Assembly (NCBI GenBank): GCA_903891505.1
Contig: CAITEO010000087.1
Span: forward strand, 1-33,457
Direction: 5' to 3'
DNA length: 33,457 nt
DNA from: an uncultured Candidatus Woesearchaeota archaeon
GTDB lineage: Archaea; Nanobdellota; Nanobdellia; Woesearchaeales; 21-14-0-10-32-9
Each line of letters opens with the position of its first letter. Positions within the stretch are counted from its first letter, which is position 1. The notes under the pieces were generated by a model. The model was given only the letters and a program-made list of their open reading frames with translations. It had not been told where the DNA came from and ran no database searches. A program made the translations under genes and the position numbers. Positions 9,296 through 17,816 of the stretch are shown piece by piece.

Positions 9296-9862
9296 TCACT
9301 TCTTCAATGCTTTTTCGATTGGTTTGCTAATTATGTTTGTATTCGCTGTCTTTGATTTTCCAGTTTTACCTGCTTCATACTCAACTATTCCTTTCTTGAC
9401 TGTTGAGAGTGGGAGCATCGCGCATTTGACTCTTGTCGGTGTGAGACTTAGTCCAATCATGTCGAGTAAATCTTCTCTTGTTATGGCTGCGACTTCTGCA
9501 AGCGTTTTTCCTTTTATTCTATCTAGGAGCAAGGATGTTGATGCCATGCTTATTACGCAGCCTTTGCCATCGAAAAGCGCATCAGTTACTCGTCCAGACT
9601 TATCAAGACGTAAACTTATTTCTACTTGATCTCCGCACAAAGGATTGTGTTCCTCCGTTTTTATATCTGGCTTTAACATTAATCCTTTATTGGTTGGATT
9701 TCTGTAAAGTTCTAGCAACTCTTGTCTATACAAATCATCTGCAACCTTATCAACAGCACCATTAGCAACCTTACTCGCAACTTTATCAACGAGAGCATCT
9801 GCTGATTTGTCTGTCAGTTTTGAATTTTGTTTTTTGTCGTTGCCAGCCAATTTAGTCACCAC
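9296..9862 (-). CDS. sufU: SufU/IscU-like Fe-S scaffold protein with N-terminal extension
   Basis: LYRNPTNKG ... HNPLCGDQVEISL ... FDGKGCVISMASTSLL ... TRVKCAMLPLSTVKKGI. Confidence 0.9.
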   Translation of the reverse strand: MVTKLAGNDKKQNSKLTDKSADALVDKVASKVANGAVDKVADDLYRQELLELYRNPTNKGLMLKPDIKTEEHNPLCGDQVEISLRLDKSGRVTDALFDGKGCVISMASTSLLLDRIKGKTLAEVAAITREDLLDMIGLSLTPTRVKCAMLPLSTVKKGIVEYEAGKTGKSKTANTNIISKPIEKALKK

Positions 9863-11060
9863 TCAGTATTTTTTTTGCAACGTTAAGTGAGTCTATTAGT
9901 TTGTCTACATCTTTCCTGTCGTTGTAGAACGATAAACTAATTCGAAGTGTTGCTGGAATTCCAAGTCTTTGATGAAATGGATGTGCGCAATGTGATCCAG
10001 CACGGATGCACACATTGCTTCTCGCACATATTGTAGCCACATCATGCGGATGCACATCATCGATAAGGAATGCAATGACTGGTCCATGTTTCTGTTTTTT
10101 GTGCCCGATTATTTTAAGGCCGTTAATTTCTCTGAGTTTTTCGAGTGCATAATCCCTTAATTCATTCTCAGATGCAAATAGCTCTGAATAGTTATTATCT
10201 TTAAGATATTTTATCGCAACGCCAGTGCCAATTATTCCTTCGGCGTTTACTGTTCCAGGTTCAAGTCTATCAGGAAGATCAGCCCAGCTACTCTCACTAT
10301 TTGTTACTTTTCGTATCATTCCGCCGCCGAATCTTGTAGGTTCTAGTTGCTCAAGTAATTCTTGTTTTCCATATAATATTCCAACTCCTCCCGGACCATA
10401 TAATTTATGCGCTGAAAAACATGCAAAATCACAATCTAGTTTTTTCACGTCTATTTTTTCATGCGCAACAAGTTGAGTTATATCAAGAACTATTATTGCT
10501 GCTTTGTTCTTCTGCCTTATCACTTTTATAATTTTTTCAACATCAGGCACAATCCCAGTTACATTTGACATTCCAGTAAGTGCAACTATTTTTGTTCTTG
10601 CATCGACGTATTTTTCGGGGTTAATAGTTTCATTTGTTTCGTTGTATTTCGCGACACGAAATTCTGCGCCTAATTCCGTAGCAATTTGCTGCCAAGGAAC
10701 AAAGTTGCTGTGATGCTCAAGTTCGGTTGTCACTATGTTGTTTCCAGGTCCTGTGAATTTCTTAAGGGAATCTGCGAGCATATTGAATGAATCTGTTGCA
10801 TTTCTAGTAAAAATTATCTCTTCGCTTCGAGCGTTGATGAATGCAGCAACATCTGCTCTTGCCTGATCGACAAGTTTTGCAGTGTTCTCAGACGCCACAT
10901 ATATTCCGCTGTGTGCGTTAGAGTTGTCTGTTTCGTAATAATAACTAATCGCATCAATTACTTGTTTCGGCTTTTGTGTTGTAGCTGCGTTGTCTATGTA
11001 CACTTTTCCCGCGAGTGCAGGAAAATCTTTCTTCAATTTTGCACCTGTTTTAATCAACAT
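9852..11060 (-). CDS. sufS: Cysteine desulfurase SufS
   Basis: DFPALAGKVYIDNAATTQKPKQVIDA ... ELEHHSNFVPW ... CFSAHKLYGPGGVGILYG ... CIRAGSHCAHPFHQRLG. Confidence 0.96.
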   Translation of the reverse strand: MLIKTGAKLKKDFPALAGKVYIDNAATTQKPKQVIDAISYYYETDNSNAHSGIYVASENTAKLVDQARADVAAFINARSEEIIFTRNATDSFNMLADSLKKFTGPGNNIVTTELEHHSNFVPWQQIATELGAEFRVAKYNETNETINPEKYVDARTKIVALTGMSNVTGIVPDVEKIIKVIRQKNKAAIIVLDITQLVAHEKIDVKKLDCDFACFSAHKLYGPGGVGILYGKQELLEQLEPTRFGGGMIRKVTNSESSWADLPDRLEPGTVNAEGIIGTGVAIKYLKDNNYSELFASENELRDYALEKLREINGLKIIGHKKQKHGPVIAFLIDDVHPHDVATICARSNVCIRAGSHCAHPFHQRLGIPATLRISLSFYNDRKDVDKLIDSLNVAKKILSGD

Positions 11061-11111
11061 TTAGTTCCTCTCCCTTTGTTGTTCTTTTGAATTTGCACTA
11101 TTAATATCGTT

Positions 11112-11305
11112 GTAAGTTTGCTGTACGCGAGAAAACACCACTGTGTTTCCTGCGCCCAGAAAATCAATAAAGATTTTCTTGGCGCCGCTGTCTTTGACAG
11201 CGTGTCTCGACGGGGGTTGCCCCCTTCGGGGTGCACAAAAAATCCACTGGCTTTTTTGGCACAGGAAACGCTTAACGTTTCCTTGTGGCGAGAAAGCAAA
11301 CTTAC
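11112..11305. repeat. Multi-hairpin intergenic element 3 (large)
   Basis: Outer stem gtaagtttgct (11112-11122) / agcaaacttac (11295-11305). Inside: AAACAC/GTGTTT; GCGCCcAGAAAATC...GATTTTCTtGGCGC (11152-11185); CGCTGTCtttGACAGCG (11186-11202); GC-rich core (11203-11236); AAAAAAtCCactGGcTTTTTT (11237-11257); CACAGGAAACG...CGTTTCCtTGTG (11260-11287). Confidence 0.85.
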
Positions 11306-11331
11306 TTTCGTGTTTCTCATTTCTCTCTTTT

Positions 11332-12168
11332 CTATTCCTCCATCATCTTGCTAACTTTCTGTGATAGCATCGGCAAGAGCATCTCGAGTTTATCAACACT
11401 TAGCGTTTCAAGCGATTTATGAATAAACGCATTTATCATCATCTCTTTCGCGTCAATCTCGCTTATTCCTCTTGATTGCAAGTAAAATAATTTTTCATCA
11501 GCTATCTGCGTTATTGACGAGCTATGATTGCATTTTACGTTGTTATTTAGTATCTCGAGATTTGGAAGCGAAATCGCTTTCGAATCTTTCAATATTAACA
11601 TATCAGATTTCTGCATTCCTTCTGCGTTCTCTGCAAATCGCTCGATTCTCACAAGTCCTGTTAACATCATGTCTGCACTCGAGAGCAAGCCTCTATTGTG
11701 AAGCTCTGATTTTGAATTTTTTCCCTTGTGGATTATTGACACTTTGTGCTCCTGCTTTTGTCCGTTAGCGAGGAACAAATTCATGACTTTAATCGTGCTA
11801 TTCTCCCCAATTTCTATCGTTGTGTTTGTTGATTTGTTTTTTGACCCAACAACTATTTTATGAATTACGACTTCCGCATTCTTTTTTATTATAATTCTTT
11901 TAACAACATTCATCTCATTGTTTGAATCCATTATTTCTAAATAGTTTAGTTTTGAGTTATCATCACATATTATGTCAAGTTCTTTTAGTTTATCGTTCGT
12001 ATTTACAACCGATCTTGTCATTCCTTTCTCGACGTTGATTGTAAGCAATTCTGGTTGCCCTATATTCACATTAAATTTATTTATATCAAATTTATTCTTC
12101 GCCACGCTTTCATTTCTTTCTGAATCTTTTTCGCTGATTTTCTCACGTGGCATCTTCTTGCTCTTCAT
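11332..12168 (-). CDS. sufD: Fe-S cluster assembly protein SufD
   Basis: Follows sufB; SufBD-like C-terminus NNVKCNHSSSITQIADEKLFYLQSRGISEIDAKEMMINAFI. Confidence 0.9.
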   Translation of the reverse strand: MKSKKMPREKISEKDSERNESVAKNKFDINKFNVNIGQPELLTINVEKGMTRSVVNTNDKLKELDIICDDNSKLNYLEIMDSNNEMNVVKRIIIKKNAEVVIHKIVVGSKNKSTNTTIEIGENSTIKVMNLFLANGQKQEHKVSIIHKGKNSKSELHNRGLLSSADMMLTGLVRIERFAENAEGMQKSDMLILKDSKAISLPNLEILNNNVKCNHSSSITQIADEKLFYLQSRGISEIDAKEMMINAFIHKSLETLSVDKLEMLLPMLSQKVSKMMEE

Positions 12169-14678
12169 CCAAGTCCACCTTCAATTTCAAGTTCGATTAA
12201 TTTGTTCATCTCGACAGCGTATTCGAGTGGAAGTTCTTTTATGATTGGTTCTATGAATCCAGATACAATAAGTTGCACTGCTTGCTCTTTGCTAAGTCCA
12301 CGTGTTTGTAAGTAGAATATTTGTTCTTCGCTTATCTTTCCTACTTTTGCTTCGTGCACGAGATTTGAGTCTTTTTCATCTGACACTATGACTGGATATG
12401 CATTGCTCTGACTTATGTTATCAAACATTAGAGAGTCGCAATTAACTGCACAATTTACTCCGAGCGCGCCTTTTTTTACAATTACAAGTCCTCGGTACGC
12501 AACGATTCCACCATCTTTACTTAGACTCTTTGAGGTTACTGTGCTCGATGTGTTCGATGCTAAATGGTAAACTTTCGCGCCAATGTCTTGATTTTGACCC
12601 TGGCCTGCGTATGCTATTGATAGATGAGTTGCCCTAGCGCCTTTGCCTGCAAGAACTGATGCAGGGTAGAGCATTGTAACTCCCGAGCCTAAATTTCCAG
12701 AAACCCATTCCATGATCGCATTTTCTTCGACAACTGCTCGCTTCGTGTTCAAATTGTATGTATTTTTAGACCAATTCTCGACGCTACTATATCTCATGCG
12801 AGCGTTTTTCATGACAAATATTTCAACGCAGCCCGCATGAAGTGAACTGCTGTTGTAAATTGGCGCCGAGCAATTATGGACGGCGACTCCTGAAACAGTG
12901 TATGTGTGATAAGACTCGACTCCAAAATTATACACTTTCGTATTGTAAACATTTCTTTTAGATATTTTTTTTATAGGTACATATGCAAATTTTTTATCCA
13001 CATAAAACATAGCTGCCCTTTTTTTGTTGTTCATCTTCTCCTGAACTTTAATATCAACTATCTTTCCAAATTGTATCATATGCTCCCCAGTAATTCCGAG
13101 TGTGTACATGTCCTGTCTGTTTTCGAGTATCCTTATTCTTTTGTTTATGAAAGCAAATATGCCAAGTCTTAGCAAGATATCTCTTCCTTGCCTGGTAAGT
13201 TTTTCTGATGTTGTGTTTATTCTGAATGATTCTTTAAATCCTGATTTGTGCGCCCTGCAATAATAGTTGCCGTCTCCTCTAAACCAACCTTTTATTATTT
13301 CTAACTGATTTTCATGAGATTCATACATCATCCATGGAAGAACTTGTTTTCTGTTGTTCTTATCTCCAAATTGCTTGAAAAGTCTGGCTAAATCAACAGA
13401 GCACACAACAACAGAGGTTCCATTATTTTTTTTGTGCACCATTTCAAGGATTTTTTTGACATCAAACACGCGTTTAAGGCATAGTTTGACATCCTCAATG
13501 TATTCTTTTTCTTTTGAATTGAATGAAAAATTCAAATAAGAATTAGAACTAACGCTGCCTTCTGCTAAATAATATCCTACTAATCTAAAGAACTCTGGAA
13601 CCAATTCTACATTTATTTTTTTTGTATAACTTTTCCCGCTCGATGTTTTTCTTTCAATTTCGAAAATATGATTTGTATTTTTCTTCACAGTATTGTTTAT
13701 GGGCAGAACTAAATAATCTCCTTTTTTGAAATATACTGGTGCATTCCATCTAGGATTAAATGTTTTATTTCGCTCGTTCTTCCATTTCCTATCAACGTAT
13801 AGAAATGGATGCTCAGGTGTTGAACTTATTGTTTGGGTTGAATCTCCATAGAATTCTATGTCATAAATCTCTCCAGTATATTCGTAGAATTGCAAATCTT
13901 TAGATCCCATAAACTCACCTTCAGATGTGAGTATCTTTTCACCTGATTGTATCTCCTCTATTTTTTTATAGTCAGTATTTGTAGTCACAAGATTTCCTGC
14001 GGTAAAGCACCCTTCGATGTAGTGGCACTCTGCTCCTTCGTCGATTATTATGAGTGTGTGTTCGAATTGCCCCATTCCTTCTGTATTCATCCTAAAGTAT
14101 GCTTGCAAAGGCATCGATACTTTGACTCCTTTAGGGACGTAGATGAATGTTCCACCAGACCATACTGCGCCATGCAATGCTGAGAACTTGTGAAGCGCCG
14201 GTGCAACTCCTGTTGTCATGAAATACTTCTTGACAAGATCAGGATATTTTTTGACTGCAACATCCATATCTTCAAAGATGACTCCTTTTTTTTGCAAATC
14301 TTCTTTTAGATTGTGATAAATTATCTGACTATCATACTGCGCGCCAACGCCAGCGAGTGCTCGTCGTTCAGCTTCTGGAATTCCGAGTTTTTCGAATGTT
14401 TGTTTTATGTTCTCAGGTACTTGCTCCCAAGTGTTCGCATTCGGTTTCGCGTCAGGCACAGAAAAGTAATGTATCTTGCTCAAATCAAGCTTTGATATAT
14501 CAGGCCCCCATGATGGATTTTTCTTATCTAGAAATATTCTGAATGCTGCAAGTCTTTTATCAAGCATCCATTTAGGTTCACGCTTGTACTCCGATATTTT
14601 ACGTACAGTTTCAACGTCGAGTCCTACGTCTGCTTCGAACTTGTTTTTTACATCGTCCGCAACGTTTAAGTCTTTCAT
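12165..14678 (-). CDS. sufB: Fe-S cluster assembly protein SufB, interrupted by an intein
   Basis: Exteins: VPKGVKVSMPLQAYFRMNTEGMGQFEHTLIIIDEGAECHYIEG / CSAPIYNSSSLHAGCVEIFVM ... LQTRGLSKEQAVQLIVSGFIEPI. Confidence 0.96.
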   Translation of the reverse strand: MKDLNVADDVKNKFEADVGLDVETVRKISEYKREPKWMLDKRLAAFRIFLDKKNPSWGPDISKLDLSKIHYFSVPDAKPNANTWEQVPENIKQTFEKLGIPEAERRALAGVGAQYDSQIIYHNLKEDLQKKGVIFEDMDVAVKKYPDLVKKYFMTTGVAPALHKFSALHGAVWSGGTFIYVPKGVKVSMPLQAYFRMNTEGMGQFEHTLIIIDEGAECHYIEGCFTAGNLVTTNTDYKKIEEIQSGEKILTSEGEFMGSKDLQFYEYTGEIYDIEFYGDSTQTISSTPEHPFLYVDRKWKNERNKTFNPRWNAPVYFKKGDYLVLPINNTVKKNTNHIFEIERKTSSGKSYTKKINVELVPEFFRLVGYYLAEGSVSSNSYLNFSFNSKEKEYIEDVKLCLKRVFDVKKILEMVHKKNNGTSVVVCSVDLARLFKQFGDKNNRKQVLPWMMYESHENQLEIIKGWFRGDGNYYCRAHKSGFKESFRINTTSEKLTRQGRDILLRLGIFAFINKRIRILENRQDMYTLGITGEHMIQFGKIVDIKVQEKMNNKKRAAMFYVDKKFAYVPIKKISKRNVYNTKVYNFGVESYHTYTVSGVAVHNCSAPIYNSSSLHAGCVEIFVMKNARMRYSSVENWSKNTYNLNTKRAVVEENAIMEWVSGNLGSGVTMLYPASVLAGKGARATHLSIAYAGQGQNQDIGAKVYHLASNTSSTVTSKSLSKDGGIVAYRGLVIVKKGALGVNCAVNCDSLMFDNISQSNAYPVIVSDEKDSNLVHEAKVGKISEEQIFYLQTRGLSKEQAVQLIVSGFIEPIIKELPLEYAVEMNKLIELEIEGGLG
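12873..14009 (-). mobile_element. Intein (379 aa) with LAGLIDADG homing endonuclease domain inside SufB
   Basis: Starts at C224 (CFTAGNLVTT), ends VHN followed by C+1 (CSAPIY); block B STPEHPF; LAGLIDADG-like FRLVGYYLAEGSV and IIKGWFRGDGNY; C-terminal VESYHTYTVSGVAVHN. Confidence 0.96.
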
Positions 14679-14698
14679 TTTGTGTTTCAGTTAGTTTG

Positions 14699-14837
14699 CA
14701 AATTTACCGTACGCCGCCGTCAGTTTAAGGCGCGTCTCGACAGGGGTTGGTCCCCTAGGGATGCACAAGAAAATACTGCGTATTTTCTTGGCACACGAAA
14801 CGTTTAAGCGTTTCCTTGTGTCGAGAAGGTAAATTTG
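14699..14837. repeat. Multi-hairpin intergenic element 4 (nested)
   Basis: Outer stem caaatttacc (14699-14708) / ggtaaatttg (14828-14837); bulged hairpin acgccgccgtcagtttaaggcgcgt (14711-14735); inner stem TCTCGACA (14735-14742) / TGTCGAGA (14819-14826); hairpin CAAGAAAATACtgcGTATTTTCTTG (14766-14790); hairpin GAAACG...CGTTTC (14797-14814). Confidence 0.85.
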
Positions 14838-14882
14838 TTAGTTCATACTCTTTTTTCTTGTCTTTCGTTTGCTTTATCTCGC

Positions 14883-15428
14883 CTATTTTCTATCCTTTAT
14901 TATCTCGACGACTGCAACAGTTTTGTTGTTCTCATCCTTGATTGGCTTCGCAATTATCTTCTTGTTTTTGCCATGACAGGATTTTTCCTTGAATAGTTGT
15001 TTCCCTGTGAGGAATGCGTGTTCAACTGGACAATTATCGCACTTCTTGCTGCTGTTCCATTTTATTTTTCCTTCCGCGCTATTCCAGCATCTTAACATAT
15101 CATTTCTTGCGAACTTATTTTTCCATATGATTTCGTGGTTCTTATTCTGGATGTTTATGTGCTCATCTACATCGTCAAGTATACTTGTAAATTGCTTAAT
15201 TAGAGGATCGTTTTTCTTAAGCGCGCTCACGATATTAGGTGATGCTGCACTCCATATCTTTGCGCGCCGCTTTATATCGTGACAAACAACTCCGCGGCTC
15301 TCCATTGTTTCAAGGTATTTTACAGCTGTATGTCTCTCAATGCCGAGTCTTGCAGCAACATCTATCGTCTGCAAAGATTCCTTCTTTAATAGAGAAATAA
15401 TGCTCTCCTCTGTTGTTATACGCCCCAT
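14883..15428 (-). CDS. Winged-helix transcriptional regulator with PAS-like Cys-rich C-terminal domain
   Basis: N-terminal HTH (SLQTIDVAARLGIERHTAVKYLETMESRGVV); C-terminal CWN...KKCDNCPVEHAFLTGK...KSCHGKNKKIIAKPIKDENNKTVAVVEII. Confidence 0.75.
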   Translation of the reverse strand: MGRITTEESIISLLKKESLQTIDVAARLGIERHTAVKYLETMESRGVVCHDIKRRAKIWSAASPNIVSALKKNDPLIKQFTSILDDVDEHINIQNKNHEIIWKNKFARNDMLRCWNSAEGKIKWNSSKKCDNCPVEHAFLTGKQLFKEKSCHGKNKKIIAKPIKDENNKTVAVVEIIKDRK

Positions 15429-15465
15429 GGAGTATAAATTACGCTATTTATTTTTAAATCTTGTG

Positions 15466-15482
15466 CTAATGGTTACCATTAG
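15466..15482. promoter_or_regulatory. Inverted-repeat operator candidate upstream of the wHTH regulator
   Basis: CTAATGG-TTA-CCATTAG (7-bp arms), just upstream of a minus-strand TATA-like tttaaaaata that sits about 26 bp from the ATG at 15428. Confidence 0.6.
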
Positions 15483-15486
15483 AACT

Positions 15487-16101
15487 TTAGACGAGTTTTG
15501 GACGAGCTAGAATTTCTTGTTTTTTAGACCCGCCTAATTCTTTTGCTGTTTTTGTATAGTATTTATGATTTCTTAAGAAATTTGGTTGGTCTTCATTGTA
15601 CCATTTTCTTTTTTCTACGCCAAACTCCAAGCGCAACTTTTCAGACATTGTATCGAACTCTTTTGTTCCAATATACCCAACATCGCAATCACACATTATT
15701 CTCTGCAAAATTCCTCTTGGTTTAGTCGGCATTTTTGTCGCAAGAATCAATTTATAAATAATATTTATTTGACTTGATGAATAACCTTGTTTTAAAAGAA
15801 AAAGCGTCGCAAATTTTGCAGATTGCTCTTCATTATCTGTTCTTCCTTTGACATACACAACATCGTGTAACAACGCAGCTGTTTCTAGAAGAAATATATT
15901 TTCTTTGAAGATTCCCTCGTTAACACCATAGAATCTTGCTGCATCACAAACCATAAGTGCGTGTTTGTAATTATGATATGGTAATTTAGGCGCGCGTTTC
16001 TTGACAAACAAATCTATTTGCTTTAGTTTCTCATCATATCCTATTTTTTTGTAAAACTCTAGTAGCTCAATTGTTTTCGAACGCATTTCTTTTATAGTCA
16101 T
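15487..16101 (-). CDS. HD-domain phosphohydrolase-like protein
   Basis: YHNYKHALMVCDAARFYG ... LETAALLHDVVYVKGRTDNEEQSA. Confidence 0.8.
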   Translation of the reverse strand: MTIKEMRSKTIELLEFYKKIGYDEKLKQIDLFVKKRAPKLPYHNYKHALMVCDAARFYGVNEGIFKENIFLLETAALLHDVVYVKGRTDNEEQSAKFATLFLLKQGYSSSQINIIYKLILATKMPTKPRGILQRIMCDCDVGYIGTKEFDTMSEKLRLEFGVEKRKWYNEDQPNFLRNHKYYTKTAKELGGSKKQEILARPKLV

Positions 16102-16188
16102 AACCTAATTTAACAAGATAAATTATATATATCTTACTATATCTATCCTCAATATCAAGAAAATCTGCGATGGTGCGAACACAATAAA

Positions 16189-16542
16189 ATGAGTTACTCA
16201 ACAAAATTCATAGGTAAACAAGTAAAAATAAAAGTGGATAGACCTCTAGGTAGTGCTCACCCTAAATATCCAGATATGATTTACTCTATAAATTATGGTT
16301 TTGTGGAGGGAACAATCGCGCCTGATGGCGAAGAATTAGATGCGTATATACTAGGTGTTTCAAAACCAGTTTCTGAGTTTACTGGAACCTGCATCGCCGT
16401 AATTAAAAGATCTGATGATGATGACGATAAACTGATCGTTGTTCCAACAGAGCCAAACTATGCTCAATATACTGATGAAAAGATTCTAGAGCTGACACAC
16501 TTTCAAGAACAATACTTTAAATCTAAAATACTAAGAAAGTAA
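16189..16542 (+). CDS. Inorganic pyrophosphatase-like protein
   Basis: VKVDRPLGSAHP...IYSINYGFVEGTIAPDGEELDAYILGVSKPV ... TGTCIAVIKRSDDDDDKLIV. Confidence 0.65.
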   Translation: MSYSTKFIGKQVKIKVDRPLGSAHPKYPDMIYSINYGFVEGTIAPDGEELDAYILGVSKPVSEFTGTCIAVIKRSDDDDDKLIVVPTEPNYAQYTDEKILELTHFQEQYFKSKILRK

Positions 16543-16587
16543 AACAACAACTAGACTCAAATATAGCCCAAAGAAAAAACAAAAGAT

Positions 16588-17001
16588 TTATTCGACTGTG
16601 AATTCCCCTGTGTACATGTTCATTGAGCAAGCGATTCTAAAAAGTCCTGCTTTGTCTGGCGAGAATGTTATTACATTGTTGCTCTCTGTTAATGTTTTTT
16701 GTATTCCAAACGATGGTATAACTACAGTTCTTGCGCAGCCATCAACACTTGTCATGTCAAATATTAATTTGACAATCGCTCCTTTCTTGAGCGTTGTTGG
16801 TTCAAAGACATAATTTGCTCCAACTATTTTTACATGAACTTCTTGAATATCTTTAAAATCATTTCCTGATGTTGTTTGCCCTGAAACATTATTTCCCCCT
16901 GTGCTGCAGCCGGCAACAATAATTGAAGCTATTACCAGTAATAAAACAAAAATCTTCCAGGAAATATTTTTCTTTTTCATTATTTTTTTACTCCGCATCA
17001 T
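16588..17001 (-). CDS. Cupredoxin-domain lipoprotein
   Basis: Lipobox-like VAGC; YVFEPTTLKKGAIVKLIFD...GCARTVVIPSFGIQKTL...FSPDKAGLFRIACSMNMYTGEFTV. Confidence 0.78.
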   Translation of the reverse strand: MMRSKKIMKKKNISWKIFVLLLVIASIIVAGCSTGGNNVSGQTTSGNDFKDIQEVHVKIVGANYVFEPTTLKKGAIVKLIFDMTSVDGCARTVVIPSFGIQKTLTESNNVITFSPDKAGLFRIACSMNMYTGEFTVE

Positions 17002-17026
17002 TTAATTAAAAATCTTGTGAATGACT

Positions 17027-17620
17027 CTATCTTCCACTGCCGCAGCCGCATCCTCCACTGCCACCTGAGCCCATTCCACATGTTGGCGCAGGACTTGAAG
17101 CTAAATTCGTATTCTGCGCAGTTATTGCTGCAGTCGTTGTGGCATTAGCTGTTCCATCATCTGTTACAACAAGAATTCCTCTATACATATTCATTGTACA
17201 TGCGACTTTGAACGTTCCTACTTTGTTTGGTGTGAATTCTACTGTGTTGTCTGTGTCTGAAAAATATTTCTGTACGCCAAAATCAGGTATTGTAAATGCC
17301 TTTGAACAGCCAGGCATTGCACTTACATCAGCAACAATTTTAACAGGAACCCCGACCTTTACAACACTCGGTGTTAAGACGTATCCTGAGCCCACAACTT
17401 TTAAGTTGACAATTTGCACATCTCCTTGAACTTGCGATGCCACGCCTAAATTAGCCTGCTGATTATTTTTACCTGAATTAGCATAGCTATTTGCATCGCC
17501 ATTATAATTAGAGGCAACACCTCCTTTTTGCGCGACGATGTTTGTCGCGGCAAACACAAAAATAAATCCAACTATCACTATCGCAATCGCGAGTATTGGT
17601 ATCTTAAAGTAATCTTTCAT
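17027..17620 (-). CDS. Membrane-anchored cupredoxin-domain protein with Cys/Gly-rich C-terminus
   Basis: N-terminal TM; GYVLTPSVVKVGVPVKI...GCSKAFTIPDFGVQKYF...FTPNKVGTFKVACTMNMYRGILVV; tail CGMGSGGSGGCGCGSGR. Confidence 0.78.
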   Translation of the reverse strand: MKDYFKIPILAIAIVIVGFIFVFAATNIVAQKGGVASNYNGDANSYANSGKNNQQANLGVASQVQGDVQIVNLKVVGSGYVLTPSVVKVGVPVKIVADVSAMPGCSKAFTIPDFGVQKYFSDTDNTVEFTPNKVGTFKVACTMNMYRGILVVTDDGTANATTTAAITAQNTNLASSPAPTCGMGSGGSGGCGCGSGR

Positions 17621-17645
17621 TTTTTTATCCTCCTATTATTCTCTT

Positions 17646-17799
17646 ACTCGTATTTTTGTGGCCGCGAGCTATCGAGCTAAACACGCATTAACAAATACGA
17701 GTCTAGCCCAAGAAAATCTGTGAGGATTTTCTGGACACAGAAAACGTGAAACGCTTTCTTGTGTTTTGTTGACTGCATTATTCATTTGCTCGCTGGGCT
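17646..17799. repeat. Multi-hairpin intergenic element 8 (composite)
   Basis: IR ACTCGTATTT (17646-17655) / AAATACGAGT (17693-17702); AGCCCA (17705-17710) / TGGGCT (17794-17799) enclosing AGAAAATC...GATTTTCT and ACACAgaaa...tttcTTGTGT hairpins similar to elements 3 and 4. Confidence 0.65.
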
Positions 17800-17816
17800 T
17801 CAAAAAAATACTTCGT

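Noticed and set aside
11054-11320. 88-aa minus-strand ORF between sufS and sufD, with plus-strand ORFs at 11118-11364
   Set aside because: They are translations of the hairpin element 3 in several frames; no protein-like signal, and the inverted repeats explain the open frames.
12906-14542. Plus-strand ORFs opposite sufB/intein
   Set aside because: Short antisense ORFs without recognisable domains.
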